A stretch of 42,879 nt of DNA, taken from positions 1 to 42,879 of the forward strand of contig JANWLE010000096.1 in NCBI GenBank assembly GCA_025451035.1, written 5' to 3'. Positions 38,264-42,879 of the stretch are shown piece by piece; position 1 is the first letter of the stretch, and each line of letters begins with the position of its first letter. The translations under genes were made by a program, and so were the position numbers. Origin of the DNA: Solirubrobacteraceae bacterium. GTDB taxonomy: Bacteria; Actinomycetota; Thermoleophilia; Solirubrobacterales; Solirubrobacteraceae. The notes under the pieces are model-generated. The model saw nothing but the letters and a program-made list of their open reading frames with translations, made no database searches and was not told where the DNA came from.

Positions 38264-39868
38264 ATGCCGGGTGAGATCCTCACCACTCCCGCAGCCCCTG
38301 CTCAGCGAGCCGTGAGCATGCCTCGCTGGCTCCCGGTCGGTGCGCTTACCGCCGGCGCTCTTATGACGCTGTGGCTGCTCGTCGAACCACGGACACCAGA
38401 CATGGCTGCACAGGTCTATCGCGTCGAGCTGTTCCAGCGAGCCGGGTTCACGCTCTGGGACGAGCGCTGGTACGCCGGACATCACATCCCTGGCTACAGC
38501 CTTCTTTATCCGGCGCTTGGCTCGGTAGTTGGCATGAACCTGCTCGCGGTCTTGTGCGTGCTTGCGTCGAGCTTGATTTTCCAGCGGATCGCCTACATCG
38601 CCTACGGACCCAGTGCGCGGTTCGGGATAGTGTGGTTCGCCGTCGCGGCGAGCTGCGATGTGTGGGTCGGGCGTCTCACATTCGCGCTGGGCGTGACGCT
38701 AGCTCTCGCGGCTGTGTACGCGCTCCTCACCGACCGCGGCTGGATTGCGGCACTGCTGGCCGGTCTATCTGCCGCGGCAAGCCCTCTAGTCGGGGTTTTC
38801 CTGATCCTCGCCGCGCTCTCGAACGCGTTTTCCGCTCGCCGTATGGGCGCACGCAAGGCATTGATTATGCCCGTCGCGATTGTCGTGCTCGCCCTCGCAT
38901 TGCTGTTCCCGGAAGGAGGCTTTGAGCCCTATCCGATGCTCTCGTTTCTCGCCACCGTAGTTGTGACGCTCGCCTTTATGTGGGGGCTGCCAACGTCGCA
39001 GCCAACGCTTAGGCTCGCAGCGGTCGTGTATCTATTCGCCTGCGCGGCTAGCCTGCTGGTACACACCCCGATGGGGTCAAACATCGAGCGTTACGGCGTA
39101 CTGCTGGCCGGGCCGCTACTGGCATGTTCGCTGACACCGGCCCGTGTGACGTTGAAGACGGGTCTGGTGTTCTGTGTTATCGCGCTATGGACCGTGTGGG
39201 GTCCCGTCAGGGAGATAGCGGCGGTGGCCGGCAGCAACGCGACGAGAGCGTCGTATTACCTGCCCATCCGGCGCTTCCTCGAACGCCACGCGGCTCAGGC
39301 GGTGAGGATCGAGGTGCCGTTTACCAGGTCCCACTGGGAGGCAGCGTTGCTTGCACCCTATGTCTCGCTCGCGCGCGGCTGGGAGCGGCAGCTGGACAAG
39401 CGCTATGACCAGGCGATCGAAGCCGCGCAGCTCTCACCGGCCATCTACGAGCAGTGGCTCCAACGCAACGCGGTGAGCTATGTCGCGCTGCCCGACGTGA
39501 CGATCGATGGCTCGAGCCGCGGCGAGGCTGCACTCATCACCGCCGGCACGCCTTATCTGCACGAAGTGCTCCACACCGTCCACTGGAGGTTGTTTGCCGT
39601 GGCGAAACCAACACCGCTTGCGTCCCCGCCAGCGGCGGTTAAGCAGATGGGGGAGGACGCGTTCACGTTGCGTTTCGCGCGCCCCGGCACCTCGCTTGTG
39701 CGAGTGCGCTACACGCGCTACCTCACCGGCCGGGGTGTCTGCGTGAGGCGTGGCCAGGAAGGCTGGACGACGGTCAGCTCCACAAGAGCTGGTGTCATCA
39801 CGATCGCCGCGCGCTTCTCGCTTGGGCGGGCGCTAGGCCTGAGCTCCCGCTGTAGTGATGGTTCCTAG
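38264..39868 (+). CDS. GT-C-fold-like integral membrane glycosyltransferase candidate
   Basis: 534 residues. About ten membrane segments (residues 22-330) follow a short polar N-terminus, and the last about 200 residues are soluble and extracytoplasmic. The first loop after helix 1 has an acidic, aromatic stretch (VYRVELFQRAGFTLWDERWY then AGHHIPGYSLLYP), which resembles the Asp-bearing first external loop of GT-C lipid-linked sugar transferases. No closer family is recognised, so the catalytic role is a candidate only. The ATG start depends on the hairpin-bridged Shine-Dalgarno described separately. It is convergent with the PQQ-propeller gene (20 bp between stops). Confidence 0.7.
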   Translation: MPGEILTTPAAPAQRAVSMPRWLPVGALTAGALMTLWLLVEPRTPDMAAQVYRVELFQRAGFTLWDERWYAGHHIPGYSLLYPALGSVVGMNLLAVLCVLASSLIFQRIAYIAYGPSARFGIVWFAVAASCDVWVGRLTFALGVTLALAAVYALLTDRGWIAALLAGLSAAASPLVGVFLILAALSNAFSARRMGARKALIMPVAIVVLALALLFPEGGFEPYPMLSFLATVVVTLAFMWGLPTSQPTLRLAAVVYLFACAASLLVHTPMGSNIERYGVLLAGPLLACSLTPARVTLKTGLVFCVIALWTVWGPVREIAAVAGSNATRASYYLPIRRFLERHAAQAVRIEVPFTRSHWEAALLAPYVSLARGWERQLDKRYDQAIEAAQLSPAIYEQWLQRNAVSYVALPDVTIDGSSRGEAALITAGTPYLHEVLHTVHWRLFAVAKPTPLASPPAAVKQMGEDAFTLRFARPGTSLVRVRYTRYLTGRGVCVRRGQEGWTTVSSTRAGVITIAARFSLGRALGLSSRCSDGS

Positions 39869-39888
39869 CAACGGCAGCTCGTCGGGCT

Positions 39889-41175
39889 TTAGTGGGCAGG
39901 TCTGAGCCCGTACAGGCCTGTGTAGCCAGTGAGGTAGATGTTGTGCCCGTCGCTTATGACTGGGTCAAACGACCCGGTGTTTTCCTTGAACAGGAACTTT
40001 CCTGTCGAGATTCCCAGGCCAAACGTCCGGCGTTGCCCGAGATCGGCGAAGTAGACGATCCGCCCGACGATCGTCGGCGAGCCGGAGATACGACCGCCGG
40101 CGTGGTACTCCCAGACGATACGTCCCGAGCGGGCGTTGATGGCGTAGAACGTCCCGTCGTATGAGCCGACATAGACGGTGGGCCCGATCCCGGGAGCGTC
40201 GGTCACGGCAGGAGAGGAGTAGACGTAGGCGCCGGTCTGTACCGCCCAGTCGAGTTTGCCGCTCGATGCGTCGTACGCATATACGCGCCCGTCCGTGTTC
40301 CCGAGGAAGACCCGGCCGTAGATCACAGCCGAGGTGGAGTAGAAGGTGCCGCTGCCGAGTGGCGCACCTTCGGAGCCGCTCAACCACACGCGGTGGCCGT
40401 CGCGCTCGCGTATTGCCTGCACTTGGCCAGAGTAGTCGCCGAAGTACAGCTTCCCTTCCGACAGGCTTGGGCTTGCCTTCACCGCGCCGGCAGCATGGTA
40501 GGTCCACAGGAGCTTGCCTGTGTTGGCGTTCAGCGCGTAGACGGTGCCGTCTTCGCTGCCGAAGAAGACCTTGCCGTGGTCGAGCAGGGGAGATGACTCG
40601 CAGCGACTCGATAGTTCCCGCGACCAACGCTCATGCCCATTGGTGCTGTCCAGCGCAACTATGCGGCCCTCCTGGGCGCCGGCACTGCGCGAGAGAATCG
40701 TCACGTACACGGTGTTGGATGAGACGGCGGGGGTCGAAGCCGAAAGTGCGCCGAGGCGCCTGCTCCACAGATCGTGGCCGGTGTACTTGTCGATTGCGTG
40801 CAGGGTCGCGTCGTCGCTCAACTGGAAGATCCGATCTCCGTAAATGACGGGTGGGAACTCAAGCAACGCGCCTCCGGTATGGACCCAGAGCCGCTTGAAG
40901 GGAGGACGCAGGCTTTCTGCGGCTGGAAGGAACCGCGTGTGGTTCTTGGTGTAGCCGTAGAGCGCCCACGCGAACGTGTGCGGCGGCTTTTTCGGCACGA
41001 CAGGAGGGCTCTGCGGAATGAAACGAGCGTTGGGATGGTAGATGCTTCCGGTACGGTGGCGCTCGTAGAGATACGCACCGACGGCCGCGCCTGCGATCAC
41101 AAGCAAAACCACGCCGCCGAGGAGCGCAACACGGGCTCTTCTCGACCGTGGCAGCAGTCCTCGTCGCGGGCTCAT
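39889..41175 (-). CDS. Membrane-anchored PQQ-type beta-propeller protein
   Basis: 428 residues. One N-terminal anchor (ARVALLGGVVLLVIAGAAVG, about 14-33) is followed by an external region of PQQ/BamB-like blades, each about 40 residues with the pattern of Y/F, x, S/G, D, G, x, V, Y, A, x, D/N and W (examples: HGKVFFGSEDGTVYALNANT, GRVFLGNTDGRVYAYDASS, PTVYVGSYDGTFYAINARS). Seven to eight blades can be counted. Such propellers act as interaction scaffolds outside the membrane; a PQQ-enzyme activity is unlikely because the dehydrogenase residues are not seen. ATG 41175 is chosen because it precedes the anchor. No partner gene is obvious. Confidence 0.9.
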   Translation of the reverse strand: MSPRRGLLPRSRRARVALLGGVVLLVIAGAAVGAYLYERHRTGSIYHPNARFIPQSPPVVPKKPPHTFAWALYGYTKNHTRFLPAAESLRPPFKRLWVHTGGALLEFPPVIYGDRIFQLSDDATLHAIDKYTGHDLWSRRLGALSASTPAVSSNTVYVTILSRSAGAQEGRIVALDSTNGHERWSRELSSRCESSPLLDHGKVFFGSEDGTVYALNANTGKLLWTYHAAGAVKASPSLSEGKLYFGDYSGQVQAIRERDGHRVWLSGSEGAPLGSGTFYSTSAVIYGRVFLGNTDGRVYAYDASSGKLDWAVQTGAYVYSSPAVTDAPGIGPTVYVGSYDGTFYAINARSGRIVWEYHAGGRISGSPTIVGRIVYFADLGQRRTFGLGISTGKFLFKENTGSFDPVISDGHNIYLTGYTGLYGLRPAH

Positions 41176-41422
41176 GAGGTGATCGGCACTGGTTTAGATA
41201 GTGATGACCGTCAGCGTTGATGCTGTACAGCAGTCCGGCACGCTGAACGCAGGACACGTCACACGCTCCACACCAAGGTGCGGTCTGGCGTCCGGTGCTG
41301 CGATGTCGTAGAGAGTGCGGACTGGGGTCATGCTGGGAGGACTAGACGATGCCAAGACGCGCCTGAGGATAGATGTTCCCGGCCGGAGGCGATGATCGGC
41401 ATAGACGGGCCAGCGACAAGGA

Positions 41423-41767
41423 TCAGGCAGCGACCTTGCCGCGTCGCGCAGTTGAGGTGCGCGGTTGGGGCACTTCGCCCGCAGGCCGAGCCGTCAAAGT
41501 TCCATCCTCGACCGATCGATTGAGACTCGCGTGCTGAGAGTCCGCACCGAGGGGCCGGCGCCGCGCCGGCGTTGAGCTGTTTAGCAGGCTCAGGAAGTTT
41601 CGTATGGCAAGTAGGATCAAGACAACGAGCAGCACTGGCAGCGATAGCCCAGAGATGATCGCCACGACGTCGTGGTTGCCCGCAACAGACCAATTCCAAA
41701 TCAGGTAGTCGCCGACGCTGAGGGCCCCGAAGATGCCCAGAGACCTGTAAGGCACGCGGACAACCAT
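41423..41767 (-). CDS. Small hypothetical membrane protein divergent from the SDR gene
   Basis: 114 residues from ATG 41767 (MVVRVPYRSLGIFGALSVGD). Two hydrophobic segments (LGIFGALSVGDYLIWNWSV and VAIISGLSLPVLLVVLILLA) are followed by a polar, basic C-terminal half rich in Ser, Arg and Pro. No family is recognised. The start lies 36 bp from the SDR start on the other strand, so the two genes share a very short promoter region. The 247-bp stretch between this gene and the PQQ gene shows no feature. Confidence 0.6.
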   Translation of the reverse strand: MVVRVPYRSLGIFGALSVGDYLIWNWSVAGNHDVVAIISGLSLPVLLVVLILLAIRNFLSLLNSSTPARRRPLGADSQHASLNRSVEDGTLTARPAGEVPQPRTSTARRGKVAA

Positions 41768-41788
41768 AAAGAATCTATAAGACGGACG

Positions 41789-41794
41789 TATGAT
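41789..41794 (+). promoter_or_regulatory. Candidate -10 for a nearly leaderless SDR transcript
   Basis: TATGAT at 41789-41794 lies 9 bp before ATG 41804, in a short AT-rich patch. If it is the -10, transcription would begin about two bases before or at the start codon, giving a leaderless or near-leaderless mRNA, common in actinobacteria. No -35 is evident. Confidence 0.35.
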
Positions 41795-41803
41795 CCCCTG
41801 CCA

Positions 41804-42655
41804 ATGACGTACGCACACGAACAGGGCTCAGAGATATTTTCGCCCGGCCTGCTCGATGGGCTGGTCGCCCTGGTGACCGGCGGGGGTACGGGCTTGGGAA
41901 AGGCCACGGCTATCGAGCTCTCGCGCTGCGGCGCACTGGTGGTGATAGCTGGTCGCCGCGAGGAGATGCTAGAACAAACCTCGCACGAAATAGGGCCCAG
42001 CTGCAGTTGGATCACCGCAGATGTGCGCGAGCCCGAGCAGGCCTCGCGCCTCGTGCGTGGCGTGTTGGAGCGTCACGGACGCCTAGACATCCTTGTAAAC
42101 AACGCTGGCGGCCAGTACTTCGTTCCCGCCGAGGCAATCAACATGAAGGGATTCAAGGCGGTCTGGCGACTAAATGTCGACGGCACCGTCAACATGGCGA
42201 AGGCCGCCTTTGACCTGGCGATGGCGCCGGTCAAAGCCGGGACGATCATCAACGTGACGCTGTCCCCCCATCATGGAATGCCGGGGATGGCCCATTCGGG
42301 TTCGGCTCGGGCAGCTGTTGAGGCGCTCACGGCCGAACTGGGGCAAAAGTGGAGGACGCACGGCGTGAGTGTGATCGCAGTAGCCGCTGGCCACTTCGAT
42401 ACCGAGGTGCTCGACAAGTACCCACTCCCAGTCAGGGCAGGAGCAGCCCGCACGGTGCCGCTTCAGCGGCTAGGTCGCCCACAGGAGCATGCGTGGGCTG
42501 TAGCGCTGCTGGCCTCTGGGCTAGGCGACGTATTCAACGGCAGAGTCGTGACGCTGGACGGTGCTAGGGACAACTGGTTCGGCCCATGGCCGCCTCCCAC
42601 GCTCACCGACGAGAGCGGTGTGGTGCCGACCGAGGAGCGCGGGATTCGCAGATAG
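41804..42655 (+). CDS. SDR oxidoreductase, PECR/2,4-dienoyl-CoA-reductase-like
   Basis: 283 residues from ATG 41804. The NAD(P)-binding loop is TGGGTGLG (25-32), and NNAG is at 99-102. In place of the textbook Y-x3-K, the sequence reads HSGSARAAV (S165, R169), the form found in the peroxisomal trans-2-enoyl-CoA-reductase-like branch, so the fold is clear but catalysis may follow that branch's mechanism. Beyond the core (about 245) there is a short Pro-rich tail. The likely role is reduction of an enoyl-CoA or related ketone in the cytoplasm. It lies next to two tRNA genes. Confidence 0.88.
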   Translation: MTYAHEQGSEIFSPGLLDGLVALVTGGGTGLGKATAIELSRCGALVVIAGRREEMLEQTSHEIGPSCSWITADVREPEQASRLVRGVLERHGRLDILVNNAGGQYFVPAEAINMKGFKAVWRLNVDGTVNMAKAAFDLAMAPVKAGTIINVTLSPHHGMPGMAHSGSARAAVEALTAELGQKWRTHGVSVIAVAAGHFDTEVLDKYPLPVRAGAARTVPLQRLGRPQEHAWAVALLASGLGDVFNGRVVTLDGARDNWFGPWPPPTLTDESGVVPTEERGIRR

Positions 42656-42709
42656 GCCTCGGCCTGATTCCTGGCGTTACTCGCGTGCAGGTATCATGCG
42701 AGTACGCTT

Positions 42710-42781
42710 GCGGGCGAGGTGTCAACGGTTGCACGGGAGCCTTCCAAGCTCTAAGAACGGGTTCGACTCCCGTCGCCCGCT
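42710..42781 (+). tRNA. tRNA-Gly (anticodon TCC)
   Basis: 72 bases. The acceptor GCGGGCG pairs with CGCCCGC, followed by discriminator T. The anticodon loop CTTCCAA carries TCC, and the T-arm is CGGGTTCGACTCCCG. The 3' CCA is not encoded. It reads GGA/GGG glycine codons. It starts 54 bp after the SDR stop and 20 bp before the tRNA-Pro gene, so the two tRNAs are probably co-transcribed. Confidence 0.95.
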
Positions 42782-42801
42782 CTGAGACATAGCAGTGACC
42801 A

Positions 42802-42875
42802 CGGGGAGTGGCGCAGTCTGGTAGCGCACCCGGCTGGGGGCCGGGCGGTCGCAGGTTCAAATCCTGTCTCCCCGA
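42802..42875 (+). tRNA. tRNA-Pro (anticodon GGG)
   Basis: 74 bases. The acceptor CGGGGAG pairs with CTCCCCG, with discriminator A. The D-arm GGCGCAGTCTGGTAGCGC is typical of proline tRNAs. The anticodon stem CCCGG/CCGGG encloses CTGGGGG with anticodon GGG, and the T-loop is GTTCAAAT. The 3' CCA is not encoded. It ends 4 bp from the right edge of the window. Confidence 0.95.
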
Positions 42876-42879
42876 TACA

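Noticed and set aside
42802-42875. Selenocysteine or suppressor tRNA at the right edge
   Set aside because: The stem lengths are ordinary and the anticodon is GGG, so it is a normal tRNA-Pro.

Overview
The window is high-GC DNA from what looks like a free-living actinobacterium. Gene order and protein style (leuS, holA, rpsT, murJ and lepA close together, many GTG starts, a Gram-positive Tcp/Tn916-type secretion cluster) suggest the class Thermoleophilia (Solirubrobacterales-like). That placement is inference; no 16S or ribosomal operon is present to settle it.

Region 1 (1-10530) is an accessory island that ends at a tRNA-Ala(GGC) gene on the minus strand. It holds small independent modules: a VapBC pair, a TacA/TacT-type DUF1778/GNAT pair, a hotdog thioesterase divergent from a CGNR zinc-finger regulator, a five-gene overlapping operon (tiny hydrophobic protein, lipoprotein, divergent Nramp transporter, two PRC-barrel proteins), a cytochrome P450 divergent from a TetR regulator, a broken ArsR gene and a HAD phosphatase. 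Five same-orientation copies of a repeat of about 63 bp (starts 1186, 2153, 3684, 6759, 9107) sit between these modules. The start of the repeat and its flank resemble the 3' end of the tRNA-Ala gene, and each copy can also be read as a conserved 25-37 codon ORF.

Region 2 (10530-19718) moves from a stress/regulatory cluster (GlxA-like AraC regulator, DJ-1/PfpI enzyme, Bax-inhibitor-1-like membrane protein, ABM-type small protein) into core genes: leuS, a LOG/SLOG-type protein, holA, rpsT (opposite strand) and murJ.

Region 3 (19742-31973) is one minus-strand block encoding a type IV secretion/conjugation apparatus of the Gram-positive Tcp/Tn916 kind. In transcription order it runs: sigma factor with a C-terminal zinc-binding motif, TcpC/VirB8-like, small two-TM pilin/TcpD-like, TcpE-like, VirB4 ATPase, large VirB6/TcpH-like channel, three-domain cell-wall hydrolase, anchored protein, lipoprotein, membrane protein. 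No relaxase, coupling ATPase or integrase is visible in the block, and both flanks are housekeeping genes (murJ and lepA). It may be a domesticated secretion or DNA-transfer machine rather than a complete mobile element.

Region 4 (32487-42879) returns to chromosomal genes: lepA, a probable protein-deglycation pair (low-molecular-weight phosphatase plus fructosamine-kinase family), a short AraC-type regulator, an integral-membrane flippase-like protein, a lipoprotein, a GT-C-like membrane protein, an anchored PQQ beta-propeller, a small membrane protein divergent from an SDR oxidoreductase, and tRNA-Gly(TCC) plus tRNA-Pro(GGG) at the right edge.
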